A DNA stretch of 64,000 nt from Hyphomicrobiales bacterium (lineage in GTDB: Bacteria; Pseudomonadota; Alphaproteobacteria; Rhizobiales; Rhizobiaceae). This document shows positions 35,843 through 44,857 of the stretch, piece after piece (within the stretch, counting starts at the first letter, position 1; the number at the start of each line of letters is the position of its first letter). Location: assembly GCA_900489925.1 (NCBI GenBank), contig UEHQ01000009.1, positions 374,598 to 438,597 of the forward strand, in the 5' to 3' direction. The notes beneath the pieces are model-generated. The model was not told where the DNA came from and did no database searches. It was given only the letters and a program-made list of their open reading frames with translations. The position numbers and the translations under genes are program-made.

Positions 35843-37240
35843 TCAAGCAACACGGCGAAGCACAGCGGCATAGAAGCCGTCAAGACCGGATGCAAAGCCT
35901 GCTGGAACACGCAACATGTCGGGTGTAGTGCGGAATTCGCCTATGGCGCTGATAGCTGCCTCCAGCCCCGGCCAGCGGCTTGCTTCGATGGCGACTCGTT
36001 CGATCGACGGTGTGTCGGCGAGTATACGTGCAACGACCTCTTCGCCTTCGCTTGGATCGAGCGAGCAATTCGAAAAGACGATCGTGCCACCGACCTTCAG
36101 AAGCGTCACAGCGTGGCGCAGAAGTCGTTCCTGCAAGGCAGCGAGCTTGGCAATATCCTCCGGCCCCTTGGTCCATAAGACATCAGGATGGCGACGTGTG
36201 GTCCCGGTCGAGGAGCACGGCGCGTCGAGAAGGATGGCATCGAACAGCTGGTCCGGCTCGTACTGCGTCAGATCGCAGGCAATGGTTTCCGCTTCGAGCT
36301 TCAGCCGATCAAGGTTGGAGCGAAGCCGTTTGATCCGATTTTCGGATTGCTCGATGGCAACGACGGTCCCGCCGGCGACGATCAGCTGAGCCGTCTTGCC
36401 GCCCGGGGCGGCACAAAGGTCGGCCACCCGCTTGCCGGTCAGATCACCGAAAAGCTGCGCGGGGATACTGGCGGCGGCGTCCTGCACCCACCATTGCCCT
36501 TCAGCAAAGCCTTCCAACGTTGGTATATTGCCTTCAAAAGCCGCGAGACGCACGCCGCCTGTCGGCAGAACGTGACCGTTGAGCTTTTCCGCCCAACCGG
36601 CCGCGTCGGACCTCACGCTGAGATCAATCGCCGCCGGCTCGAGTTGGGACTCCGCAACGGCCACTGCCACGTGCCGACCATAGGCCGCTTCCAGCCTCTT
36701 CAGGAACCAATCAGGCATTGGCGACACATCGCTGACATGTGCCAGTATTTCCTGTTTTTCGCGGCCAAGACGGCGAAGAATGGCGTTCACAAGCTTGGCA
36801 AATCGCTTGCTTCTCGGATCGTTGCTCGCTTGCTCGACGGCAAGATCGACGGCAGCATGATCGGGCACGTCAAGGTACAAAATCTGCGCCGCGGCTACCC
36901 AAAGGATGTGCTGCAAAGCTCGAGCACCTTCGGGCAAGGGCGTGTCGAGAAGAGACGAAAGCGCCGCTTCGATGCGCGGCAGATGCCGAAGCGTCGTATT
37001 CAGAATGGCGCGAACGAGTGCGCGATCGGCATCGTTCAGCGCCTTGTAGGCGGGGTTTCCATGCTCGTTGTCGAGCGCGCCATCCAGAGGAAGCTTCCGG
37101 TCAACCACTGCAGCCAGGATCTTCGCAGCCGCAGCGCGAACCTGCAGACCGGGTTTCACGGAACCACTGGCAGGTCTTGAAGCAATTGGCTTCTTGTGTT
37201 TCCGGATAGGCTTCTTCTTGTCGTCTGGATTCAAGACCAC
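35843..37240 (-). CDS. rsmB: 16S rRNA (cytosine-5)-methyltransferase, RsmB/NusB-fused
   Basis: A 465-residue RNA methyltransferase. Residues about 30-165 form a NusB-like RNA-binding domain; residues about 205-465 are the RsmB/Nop2/Sun catalytic domain. The SAM motif [10 protein letters not shown] is at 274-283, and the two catalytic cysteines are Cys342 (DAPCSSTG) and Cys392 ([11 protein letters not shown]). It should make m5C in helix 31 of 16S rRNA (position 967 in E. coli). It starts with GTG at 37240 and overlaps the end of htpX by 10 bp, implying coupled translation. Confidence 0.94.
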   Translation of the reverse strand: MVLNPDDKKKPIRKHKKPIASRPASGSVKPGLQVRAAAAKILAAVVDRKLPLDGALDNEHGNPAYKALNDADRALVRAILNTTLRHLPRIEAALSSLLDTPLPEGARALQHILWVAAAQILYLDVPDHAAVDLAVEQASNDPRSKRFAKLVNAILRRLGREKQEILAHVSDVSPMPDWFLKRLEAAYGRHVAVAVAESQLEPAAIDLSVRSDAAGWAEKLNGHVLPTGGVRLAAFEGNIPTLEGFAEGQWWVQDAAASIPAQLFGDLTGKRVADLCAAPGGKTAQLIVAGGTVVAIEQSENRIKRLRSNLDRLKLEAETIACDLTQYEPDQLFDAILLDAPCSSTGTTRRHPDVLWTKGPEDIAKLAALQERLLRHAVTLLKVGGTIVFSNCSLDPSEGEEVVARILADTPSIERVAIEASRWPGLEAAISAIGEFRTTPDMLRVPAGFASGLDGFYAAVLRRVA

Positions 37241-38193
37241 GGACCTTTTGGCGGTTGGGAACTACCGCGGCTGGCACCCGTATTGGGAACCGAGCGCGAT
37301 TTGCGCATGGAACTACCAGCCTGCAGTCCCGGCGTCGAGCCGTTCGTGGCGCTGCGGGCCATTTCCTCAAGCGCAGCAATACGGTTCTCGGTGTTTGGAT
37401 GCGTCGAGAACAGATTGTCCATCCCGGCGCCGGTCAGGGGATTGATGATGAACATGTGAGCCGTCGCCGGATTGCGCTCCGCGTCGTAGTTGGGCACCTG
37501 AGCAGCGCCGCGCGCAATCTTGCCGAGCGCAGATGCGAGCCACAGCGGATTGCCGCAAATCTCTGCACCGCGCCGATCGGCAGCATATTCACGCGTCCGG
37601 CTGATCGCCATCTGCACCATCATGGCCGCGAGCGGCGCCACGATCATTGCCAACAGCACGCCGATGAAGCCAAGTGGATTGTTGTTGTTCTCTCTGTTCC
37701 CGCCGAAGAAGAAGGCGAAATTACCCAGCATCGAGATCGCGCCTGCAAGCGTTGCCGTGATCGTCATGGTCAGGGTATCCCGGTTCTGCACGTGGGCGAG
37801 TTCATGCGCCATCACAGCCGCGACTTCCTCGGGCGAAAGAACGCTCAGCAAGCCGGTTGAGGCCGCGACCGCCGCATTCTCGGGATTGCGACCTGTCGCG
37901 AAGGCATTGGGCTGCGGGCTGTCGTAGAGATAGACCTTCGGCATCGGAAGGCCGGCATTCCGGGACAGGTCTCGAATGATCGCGAAAAACTCCGGCGCAT
38001 TGCGCTCGTCGATCTCCTTGGCGTGATAAGCCGAGAGCACCATCCGGTCAGAATTCCAGTAGGAAAAGAAATTCATTCCTGCCGCCATGACGAACGCGAT
38101 CATCATCCCGCTGCGACCGCCGATCATAAATCCGACGACCATGAACAGCGCGGTCATGAAAGCCAGCAACATGGCAGTGCGGACAAGATTCAT
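37231..38193 (-). CDS. htpX: Membrane zinc protease HtpX
   Basis: A 320-residue inner-membrane M48 metalloprotease involved in quality control of membrane proteins. The zinc motif HELAH is at residues 130-134, with the third ligand expected in [11 protein letters not shown]. Two N-terminal membrane helices (residues 5-24, 29-48) and two more at about 145-165 and 178-200 are visible. The tail is Ser/Gly/Pro-rich and looks disordered. ATG 38193 is chosen because GGAG lies 6 bases before it; earlier in-frame ATGs exist at 38205 and 38241. Confidence 0.95.
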   Translation of the reverse strand: MNLVRTAMLLAFMTALFMVVGFMIGGRSGMMIAFVMAAGMNFFSYWNSDRMVLSAYHAKEIDERNAPEFFAIIRDLSRNAGLPMPKVYLYDSPQPNAFATGRNPENAAVAASTGLLSVLSPEEVAAVMAHELAHVQNRDTLTMTITATLAGAISMLGNFAFFFGGNRENNNNPLGFIGVLLAMIVAPLAAMMVQMAISRTREYAADRRGAEICGNPLWLASALGKIARGAAQVPNYDAERNPATAHMFIINPLTGAGMDNLFSTHPNTENRIAALEEMARSATNGSTPGLQAGSSMRKSRSVPNTGASRGSSQPPKGPWS

Positions 38194-38311
38194 CGGATTC
38201 TCCATCTCCAGCCAAATTCCAGGAACACGAAAGGGTTTCAATCGCGCGGTCGGCGCACTATGATTTGGTTACTCAGTAGCCATTTTCAATATTTTCAGGC
38301 GGAAGCGCGGG

Positions 38312-38533
38312 ATGCAAGCAGCAGACAACGACAACAGGGAAATTCCGGCCGAAGGCTCGGAACCACCGCGCAAGATGCTGTCGCCCGCCGCCAAGCGCGC
38401 GCTCGCCGAGGCTGAGGAACGCCGCAGGAATGAGAAGCCCGCGGATCTGCCGACGGAAATCGGCGGGCGAGGCGGCTCTGATCCGGCTCGCTTCGGGGAT
38501 TGGGAAATCAACGGCCGAGCCATCGATTTCTAA
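38312..38533 (+). CDS. SDHAF4-like (DUF1674) succinate dehydrogenase assembly factor
   Basis: A 73-residue protein ending in the DUF1674 signature GGRGGSDPARFGDWEINGRAIDF region (residues about 51-73), shared with the eukaryotic assembly factor SDHAF4/Sdh8. That factor binds the flavinylated SdhA subunit before it joins SdhB. The N-terminal half is charged and probably disordered. No sdh gene is present in the window. It is divergent from htpX and lies 48 bp before the nuclease-like gene. Confidence 0.88.
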   Translation: MQAADNDNREIPAEGSEPPRKMLSPAAKRALAEAEERRRNEKPADLPTEIGGRGGSDPARFGDWEINGRAIDF

Positions 38534-38546
38534 GTAAATATTCCTA

Positions 38547-38575
38547 TTGACTTTGCCGTAATAACGGAATTTATT
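38547..38575 (+). promoter_or_regulatory. Candidate promoter giving a leaderless mRNA
   Basis: TTGACT (38547-38552), a 17-base spacer, and TTTATT (38570-38575). The ATG of the nuclease-like gene is at 38582, so transcription would begin at or next to the start codon. No Shine-Dalgarno sequence is present. Confidence 0.45.
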
Positions 38576-38581
38576 CCTCAC

Positions 38582-39031
38582 ATGGCAAAGTCGCTTTCGT
38601 TTCTTCTCGCAGTGCTGATCGTCATGCCGGCCGCCGCCATTGCACGCGACGAGATCGACGGGCCCGTTGCCGCTGAAATTCTCCGCGTTGTCGACGGCGA
38701 TACGTTGCTGGTGGAGGCTCGGCCATGGCCGCAACAGAAGATCGAAGTCTATGTGCGCATACGCGGGATCGACGCACCCGAAATGCATTCCAAGTGCGCA
38801 AATATCAGGCGCGCAGGCGTCGATGCGCGTCACGCCCTTGAGGAGCTAACGGGCGCGTCACCTCAGATAAGCCTGACGCAGATCTCCGGCGACAAGTATT
38901 TCGGACGTATCCTGGCAGACGTCACCTTAAAGGACGGCAGCAATCCGGCCCAAGACTTGCTCAATGAAGGCATCGTCAGGGCCTACGACGGCGGGCGGAA
39001 GGCGGAAACGCCTTGTCGTGACGCGGAGTAA
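38582..39031 (+). CDS. Secreted thermonuclease-family (SNase-like) protein
   Basis: A 149-residue protein with an N-terminal signal peptide (MAKSLSFLLAVLIVMPAAAIA, cleavage after about residue 22) and a staphylococcal-nuclease OB-fold: EILRVVDGDTLLVEA, then RIRGIDAPEMHSKC, and KYFGRILADVTLKDG followed by LLNEGIVRAYDGG. The usual catalytic Arg/Glu/Arg positions look at least partly kept (RIRGIDAPE; GRILA), but activity cannot be confirmed. It should act in the periplasm or outside the cell. Start ATG 38582 lacks a ribosome site, see the promoter upstream. Confidence 0.85.
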   Translation: MAKSLSFLLAVLIVMPAAAIARDEIDGPVAAEILRVVDGDTLLVEARPWPQQKIEVYVRIRGIDAPEMHSKCANIRRAGVDARHALEELTGASPQISLTQISGDKYFGRILADVTLKDGSNPAQDLLNEGIVRAYDGGRKAETPCRDAE

Positions 39032-39066
39032 AGCCGCCCCGAAGATCGGAGCGGCTCGTTTTTGAC

Positions 39067-41022
39067 TCAGGCTGTTGCCTTGTTCTGCCTGTTCGCGATG
39101 AGATCGTCGACGACAGCGGGATCAGCGAGCGTTGAGATGTCGCCGAGCGAGCCGAAATCGTCTTCCGCGATCTTGCGCAGGATGCGGCGCATGATTTTTC
39201 CCGACCGCGTTTTCGGCAGCCCTGGAGCGAACTGAATCTTGTCCGGCGCGGCAATCGGGCCGATTTCCGAACGAACGTGCTTCACAAGTTGCTGGCGCAG
39301 CTCGTCGGAACCTTCGTTCCCGGCCATCAAGGTCACGTAGCAGTAGATGCCCTGACCTTTGATTGCATGAGGATATCCGACAACAGCTGCCTCGGACACC
39401 AACTGGTGCGAGACAAGTGCCGATTCCACTTCGGCGGTACCCAACCGATGGCCTGACACGTTAAGCACGTCATCGACTCGACCGGTGATCCAGTAATAGC
39501 CGTCTTCATCCCGCCGGCAGCCATCGCCGGTGAAATACTTACCCTTGTAGGTGGAGAAGTAGGTCTGGATGAAGCGCTCATGATCACCGTAGACCGTGCG
39601 CATCTGACCTGGCCAGCTGTCGGTGATGCAGAGATTGCCGTCGGCAGCCCCTTCCAGCACCTTGCCTTCATTGTCGACCAGCTGCGGCTTGACGCCGAAG
39701 AACGGCATGGTAGCCGAGCCGGGCTTCAGATCGGTTGCGCCGGGGAGTGGCGTGATCATGTGGCCACCGGTCTCCGTCTGCCACCAGGTATCGATGACAG
39801 GGCAGCGCTTGTCGCCAACGACATTGTAGTACCACTCCCATGCCTCCGGATTGATCGGCTCGCCGACCGTTCCCAACAGACGCAGGCTCGACCGCGATGA
39901 ACGCGTGACGAAATCATCGCCGGCGCCCATCAGCGAGCGAATCGCGGTGGGTGCGGTGTAGAAGATGTTGACCTTGTGCTTGTCTATGACCTCCCAGAAG
40001 CGACCCTGATCCGGGAAGTTCGGCACGCCTTCGAACATCAGCGTCGTCGCGCAGTTCGCGAGAGGCCCGTAGACGATATAGGAGTGTCCGGTAACCCAAC
40101 CTACATCGGCCGTGCACCAGTAGATGTCGCCGGGATGGTAATCGAAGACATACTCATGGGTCATCGCCGCATAGACGAGATAGCCCGCAGTCGTATGGAG
40201 AACCCCCTTCGGCTTTCCCGTCGAGCCCGAGGTGTAGAGGATGAACAGCGGATCTTCGGCCTTCATCTTCACCGGTGGGCATTCCGGCTTCACCGTAGCG
40301 ATTTCTTGGTGATACCAGAGATCGCGGCCCGGCGCCCAGCCGGTCTTCCCCCCGGTGCGGCGCACCACCAGGACCTTCTCGACGATGACGTGCTGCCGCG
40401 CGGCAATGTGGATCGCGGTATCCGTGTTGTCCTTGAGCGGCACGGGCTTGCCCCCGCGCACGCCTTCGTCGCAGGTGATGACGAAAGTGGATTCGCAGTC
40501 AACGATGCGGCCGGCGAGCGCCTCAGGTGAAAACCCGCCGAACACGACCGAATGAACCGCACCGATGCGGGCGCAAGCGAGCATCGCATAGGCCGCCTCG
40601 GGGATCATCGGCATATAGATGGTTACGCGATCACCCTTCTTGACGCCGTGCTTCTTCAGAACATTCGCCATGCGGCAGACGTGCTCGTAGAGCTCGTTGT
40701 ATGTGATCTTCTTGTCGACGTAGGGGTTATCGCCTTCGAAGATGATCGCAACCTGATTCCCGTTGGTCTTCAGATGACGATCGATGCAGTTGTATGAGAC
40801 GTTGGTCTGCCCGTCCTCGAACCATTTGATCGAGACCTTACCGGTGAAGGAGGTGTTCTTGACCTTTGTGTAGGGTTTGAACCAGTCGATCCGTTTGCCA
40901 TGCTTGCCCCAGAACTTGTCCGGGTTCTCGACACTTTCCTCGTACCACTTCTCGTACTTCGCCTTGTCGATAAGCGCATGGTTCTTTACCAGTTTTTGAA
41001 CTGGGTAGATCTTCTCCGACAT
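39067..41022 (-). CDS. acsA: Acetyl-CoA synthetase
   Basis: A 651-residue AMP-forming ligase that makes acetyl-CoA from acetate. The length matches AcsA exactly. Core motifs are [12 protein letters not shown] (ATP loop), [16 protein letters not shown] (acetate pocket with the usual Trp), [24 protein letters not shown], and [11 protein letters not shown] with the catalytic Lys that is acetylated by Pat-type enzymes. ATG 41022 is chosen because GAGGAG lies 4 bases upstream; an ATG at 41037 is poorer. It is divergent from trcR. Confidence 0.97.
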   Translation of the reverse strand: MSEKIYPVQKLVKNHALIDKAKYEKWYEESVENPDKFWGKHGKRIDWFKPYTKVKNTSFTGKVSIKWFEDGQTNVSYNCIDRHLKTNGNQVAIIFEGDNPYVDKKITYNELYEHVCRMANVLKKHGVKKGDRVTIYMPMIPEAAYAMLACARIGAVHSVVFGGFSPEALAGRIVDCESTFVITCDEGVRGGKPVPLKDNTDTAIHIAARQHVIVEKVLVVRRTGGKTGWAPGRDLWYHQEIATVKPECPPVKMKAEDPLFILYTSGSTGKPKGVLHTTAGYLVYAAMTHEYVFDYHPGDIYWCTADVGWVTGHSYIVYGPLANCATTLMFEGVPNFPDQGRFWEVIDKHKVNIFYTAPTAIRSLMGAGDDFVTRSSRSSLRLLGTVGEPINPEAWEWYYNVVGDKRCPVIDTWWQTETGGHMITPLPGATDLKPGSATMPFFGVKPQLVDNEGKVLEGAADGNLCITDSWPGQMRTVYGDHERFIQTYFSTYKGKYFTGDGCRRDEDGYYWITGRVDDVLNVSGHRLGTAEVESALVSHQLVSEAAVVGYPHAIKGQGIYCYVTLMAGNEGSDELRQQLVKHVRSEIGPIAAPDKIQFAPGLPKTRSGKIMRRILRKIAEDDFGSLGDISTLADPAVVDDLIANRQNKATA

Positions 41023-41252
41023 GAAACTCCTCCTCACCCGGACGTCAGCGGACTGAAAAAACGACGCAGCCGCATTTCAATTGACGGCATTCATAGCAGT
41101 TCGCTTTGGCCTCGCAATTAGACAAAGGTCATTTCATTCACGGTCAATTGCAATTATGCGCCACTACGGTTATATAGCGCCATATTTCCCGGACATAGTG
41201 GTGACAATCCACGGACCGCGACACCGGCGCGGACGACAGAAGGACTATATCC
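41023..41252. promoter_or_regulatory. Divergent acsA/trcR control region
   Basis: A 230-bp gap. It holds an inverted pair CCACTA...TAGTGG (about 41161-41202) separated by some 29 bases that include the AT-rich stretch GGTTATATAG. GAAGGA before 41253 is the trcR ribosome site. No specific regulator site is recognised. Confidence 0.35.
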
Positions 41253-41960
41253 ATGGCTCAACAACTGCTCATGCCGAAGGCGACGGCAATCTGGCTCGTC
41301 GACAACACTGCTCTGTCTTTCGACCAGATCGCTCAGCTCTGCAAACTGCATCCGCTTGAAGTGAAGGCGATTGCCGACGGTGAAGCGGCGCAGGGCATCA
41401 AGGGCCTCGATCCGATCTCGACCGGCCAGCTGTCGCGCGACGAAATCGCCCGCGGCGAAAAGAACCCTGCCCACAAGCTCAAGCTCTCGGAGCCGAAGGT
41501 TCGCGTCCCGGAATCGAAGCGTCGCGGCCCGCGCTACACACCGGTTTCGAAGCGTCAGGACCGCCCGAACGCCATCCTCTGGCTGGTTCGCAATCATCCG
41601 GAACTCAAGGACGCCCAGATCTCCAGGCTTGTCGGAACCACCAAGTCGACCATCGAGCAGATCCGTGAGCGCACGCACTGGAATTCGGCAAACCTTGCGC
41701 CGATGGACCCGGTTACGCTCGGCCTCTGCAGCCAGATCGACCTTGACATGGAAGTCGAGAAGGCCGCAAAGGGCCGTCCGCTCCCGACAGCCGCAGAGCT
41801 TGGCGCAACCCTGCAGTCGGCGCACGAGACCGAACGCCTGACCCCGAGCTACGATCGCGAGGAGGAGAAGGAAAAGGAAATTGATGCCGACGCCGTCTTC
41901 GCGAAGCTCAAGTCTCTGAAGTCCTCGCCCAAGGACGAAGATGAAGACGATCAATACTGA
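41253..41960 (+). CDS. trcR: Cell-cycle transcriptional regulator TrcR (DUF1013)
   Basis: A 235-residue alphaproteobacterial protein. The N-terminal LMPKATAIWLVDNTALSFDQIAQLC contains a helix-turn-helix-like segment, and a second one is seen in HPELKDAQISRLVGTTKSTIEQIRERTHW. The C-terminus is acidic (DEDEDDQY). In Caulobacter, TrcR was described as an RNA-polymerase-associated regulator of cell-cycle genes such as ctrA. It has its own terminator and stands alone between acsA and prpE. Confidence 0.93.
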   Translation: MAQQLLMPKATAIWLVDNTALSFDQIAQLCKLHPLEVKAIADGEAAQGIKGLDPISTGQLSRDEIARGEKNPAHKLKLSEPKVRVPESKRRGPRYTPVSKRQDRPNAILWLVRNHPELKDAQISRLVGTTKSTIEQIRERTHWNSANLAPMDPVTLGLCSQIDLDMEVEKAAKGRPLPTAAELGATLQSAHETERLTPSYDREEEKEKEIDADAVFAKLKSLKSSPKDEDEDDQY

Positions 41961-41979
41961 TCGGCCGATAGTTCCCCAA

Positions 41980-42003
41980 GCCCCGCCTCTGCGGGGCTTT
42001 TTA
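41980..42003 (+). terminator. Intrinsic terminator of trcR
   Basis: AGCCCCGC-CTCT-GCGGGGCT followed by TTTTATT. It lies just before the convergent prpE stop. Confidence 0.92.
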
Positions 42004-42006
42004 TTG

Positions 42007-43917
42007 TCACATAGGTAGACCGCCGAAGCCTCTCTTGCGCAATGCCGCAGCGATTTCCTCAAGCACGACGGGATCGTCGATCGTCGCCGGCATTTTCCAC
42101 GGAACGCCGTCGGCGATCTTCTGGATCGTCCCGCGCAATATTTTGCCCGACCGAGTCTTGGGAAGGCGGTCGACGGCAATCGCAGTTTTGAAGCAAGCGA
42201 CGGGTCCGATTTCATCGCGGATTAGTTTCACCACTTCCGTTTCGACGACAGATGTTTCCCGTGAAACATGCCGCTTCAGCACCAGAAAGCCGCATGGGAC
42301 CTGCCCCTTGAGCGGGTCGGCGATACCGACGACAGCGCATTCGGCAACATCCGGGTGCCGCGCGCAGACTTCCTCCATGGCGCCGGTTGAAAGCCGATGG
42401 CCGGCACAGTTGATGATGTCGTCCGTGCGCGACATGATGAAGAGATAGCCATCTTCGTCGACGTAGCCCGCGTCTGCCGTTTTGTAGTAGCCGGGGAACT
42501 CGTCCAGATACGCGCTCCGGAACCGCTCGTCGGCTTTCCACAGCGTCGGCAGACAGCCGGGCGGAAGCGGAAGCTTCACCACGACGTTGCCTAGGATCCC
42601 CGGCGCAACACCGTGCCCGCCATCATCGAGAACCTGTACCTCATATCCGGGCATCGGCACTGATGGAGACCCGTGTTTGACCGGCAATGCCTCAAGCCCC
42701 AGCGGATTGGCGGCGATCGGCCAGCCTGTCTCCGTCTGCCACCAATGATCAATGACGGGCACGGAGAGCATCTGTTCGGCCCATTTCAACGTCTCCGGAT
42801 CGGCGCGCTCGCCGGCAAGGAAAAGTGCGCGAAAACCGGGCATCGGGTGTGCCCTTATATAAGCGCCGTCCCCATCTTCGCGCCGGATCGCTCGAAACGC
42901 AGTTGGCGCCGTGAAAAGCACCCGAACATTATATTCCGACACGATACGCCAGAACGTACCGGCATCGGGCGTCCCCACAGGTTTCCCTTCGAAGAGAACC
43001 GTCGTAACGCCGGCGAGCAGCGGGGCGTACACGATGTAGGAGTGCCCCACGACCCAACCGATGTCTGACGCCGTCCAGAACACTTCGCCCGGCTTCATTC
43101 CGTAGATGTTCATCATCGACCAGTTGAGAGCGACCATATGACCGCCATTGTCGCGCACCACGCCCTTGGGGTGGCCAGTCGTCCCTGAAGTGTAAAGGAT
43201 ATAAAGTGGATCCGTCGCTTTGACGGAGACACACGCGATATCCGCTCCGCGATTGCCAGCAACGACCACTTCAAAGTTATGATCGCGACCCGGAACAAGA
43301 TCAGCGCGAAGCTGCGGACGCTGAAGAACGAGGCAATGATCTGGCTTGGATCTGGCAATTGTAATGGCGCTGTCGACAAGTGGTTTATAGGCAACGACCC
43401 TGCCAGGCTCCAGGCCACAGCTTGCGGTGATGATTAGTTTCGCCTCCGAATCATCCAGCCGTGCCGCGAGCTCGCTGGCCGCGAAACCGCCGAACACGAC
43501 GGAGTGAATTGCCCCGATGCGCGCGCAGGCAAGCATCGAGAACACCGCCTCCGGCACCATCGGCATGTAGAGGACAACACGATCGCCCTTCGTAACCCCA
43601 AACTGACTCAGTGTAGCGGCTATGGATTTCACATGGGCGAGCACATCGTCATAGCTGAAGGCCTGTTTTGCACCGGAGACAGGGCTGTCATAGATGAGCG
43701 CCGTTTCACTGCCCCGTCCTGCCAAGACATGACGATCCAGGCAATTGTAGCAGGTATTGGTTTCGCCGCCGGCGAACCAGGTCCCGTAAGGCCCGCTGCC
43801 AGCGTCGAAGATCCGTTCGGGTAGCGTGAACCAGTCGATACCTTCCGAGGCCTTACCCCAAAAGCTTACTGGATCCTGCTTCCACTCCGAATAGGTTTGC
43901 CGATAGCTACGCCGCAT
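42007..43917 (-). CDS. prpE: Propionyl-CoA synthetase
   Basis: A 636-residue AMP-forming acyl-CoA synthetase activating propionate, related to AcsA but closer to PrpE (start RRSYRQTYSEWKQDPVSFWG; FDAGSGPYGTWFAGGETN). ATP loop YTSGTTGHPKGVVRDNGGH and the catalytic-Lys region [19 protein letters not shown] are intact. ATG 43917 is chosen because GGAGGAG lies a few bases before it; the frame is open further upstream to 44157 but that overlaps the end of the neighbouring gene. A parS-like site lies inside the coding sequence at 42253-42268, encoding HVSRETS. Confidence 0.94.
   Translation of the reverse strand: MRRSYRQTYSEWKQDPVSFWGKASEGIDWFTLPERIFDAGSGPYGTWFAGGETNTCYNCLDRHVLAGRGSETALIYDSPVSGAKQAFSYDDVLAHVKSIAATLSQFGVTKGDRVVLYMPMVPEAVFSMLACARIGAIHSVVFGGFAASELAARLDDSEAKLIITASCGLEPGRVVAYKPLVDSAITIARSKPDHCLVLQRPQLRADLVPGRDHNFEVVVAGNRGADIACVSVKATDPLYILYTSGTTGHPKGVVRDNGGHMVALNWSMMNIYGMKPGEVFWTASDIGWVVGHSYIVYAPLLAGVTTVLFEGKPVGTPDAGTFWRIVSEYNVRVLFTAPTAFRAIRREDGDGAYIRAHPMPGFRALFLAGERADPETLKWAEQMLSVPVIDHWWQTETGWPIAANPLGLEALPVKHGSPSVPMPGYEVQVLDDGGHGVAPGILGNVVVKLPLPPGCLPTLWKADERFRSAYLDEFPGYYKTADAGYVDEDGYLFIMSRTDDIINCAGHRLSTGAMEEVCARHPDVAECAVVGIADPLKGQVPCGFLVLKRHVSRETSVVETEVVKLIRDEIGPVACFKTAIAVDRLPKTRSGKILRGTIQKIADGVPWKMPATIDDPVVLEEIAAALRKRGFGGLPM
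42253..42268. promoter_or_regulatory. parS-like site inside prpE
   Basis: TGTTTCCCGTGAAACA, 15 of 16 matches to the parS palindrome TGTTTCACGTGAAACA. It is the farthest of the five sites from oriC (about 16 kb). Confidence 0.8.
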
Positions 43918-43999
43918 TTTCTCCTCCCCAGGATATGCGCCTTGAGCCGTCAATCTAGGGAAGAGACCGGGAGAGAGAAAGCCCGACGAAAGCAGCGGG

Positions 44000-44662
44000 T
44001 CAGCGCGCGCCGAAAATAGCGGAGCCGACGCGGACGCTGGTCGCACCGAAAACCACCGCGATCTCATAGTCGCTGGACATTCCCATCGATAGCTTTCCCA
44101 CACCGCACTGCTTCGCAAGCTTGGCAAGGAGAGCGAAATGCGGGCCTGGATTTTCATCAGCGGGAGGGATGCACATCAGCCCCTCGATCTCCAGGCCAAG
44201 CTCGTCGCGGCACAAGGCAACGAAAGAGAGGGTGTCGTCAGGTGCGATGCCGGCCTTCTGAGGCTCTAGACCGGTGTTCACCTGAATATAGAGGCGAGGG
44301 CTCTTCCCCTGGCGCTTTATTTCTTCAGCAAGCGCGCGAGCGATCTTCTCGCGATCGACCGTTTCGATGACATCGAACAGCGCGACGGCTTCTGCCGCCT
44401 TGTTCGACTGTAGCGGTCCGATGAGATGCAGCTCGATACCCGGAGTTTCGGCTTTCAGTTCGGGCCATTTTCCCTGGCTTTCCTGAACCCGGTTTTCACC
44501 GAAGACGCGCTGTCCGGCAAGGATTGCGGGTCGAATCGCGTCTGGGTCAAATGTCTTGGAAACAGCTACGAGTCCGACGGAGCCTGCTGCTCTGCCGGCG
44601 TCCCGCTCTGCCTTTGCGATCCGCGCGCGTACATCGTCCAATCGCTCGTGAAGTTCCATCAT
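44000..44662 (-). CDS. YggS-family PLP-binding protein (PLPBP)
   Basis: A 220-residue single-domain TIM-barrel protein of the alanine-racemase N-terminal fold. It binds PLP through Lys36 in LVAVSKTF; FGENRVQE, HLIGPLQSNK and the C-terminal LSMGMSSDYEIAV followed by GSAIFGAR are all standard. The family maintains PLP homeostasis and has no clear enzyme activity. The tandem ATG at 44662/44659 is the chosen start; the frame extends to 44680 without family similarity. It is on the same strand as prpE, 82 bp upstream of it, and divergent from leuS. Confidence 0.95.
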   Translation of the reverse strand: MMELHERLDDVRARIAKAERDAGRAAGSVGLVAVSKTFDPDAIRPAILAGQRVFGENRVQESQGKWPELKAETPGIELHLIGPLQSNKAAEAVALFDVIETVDREKIARALAEEIKRQGKSPRLYIQVNTGLEPQKAGIAPDDTLSFVALCRDELGLEIEGLMCIPPADENPGPHFALLAKLAKQCGVGKLSMGMSSDYEIAVVFGATSVRVGSAIFGAR

Positions 44663-44857
44663 TGCGCCTCGGCAGATCATCGGGAAGAATGGCTATGCAC
44701 TAAACGCCCCGCCCGCGGTTGCCAAGGGCCGACCTCTCGAAATATCGCTCGGCGGCCGTGATCGCGCGCTTAAAGCGGCCGCAAAACTTGACGCTACCGT
44801 GGTTTCATGGTGAAGGTCAGGACCAACTTCCCTTGATTTTCCGGAAATACGAATACG

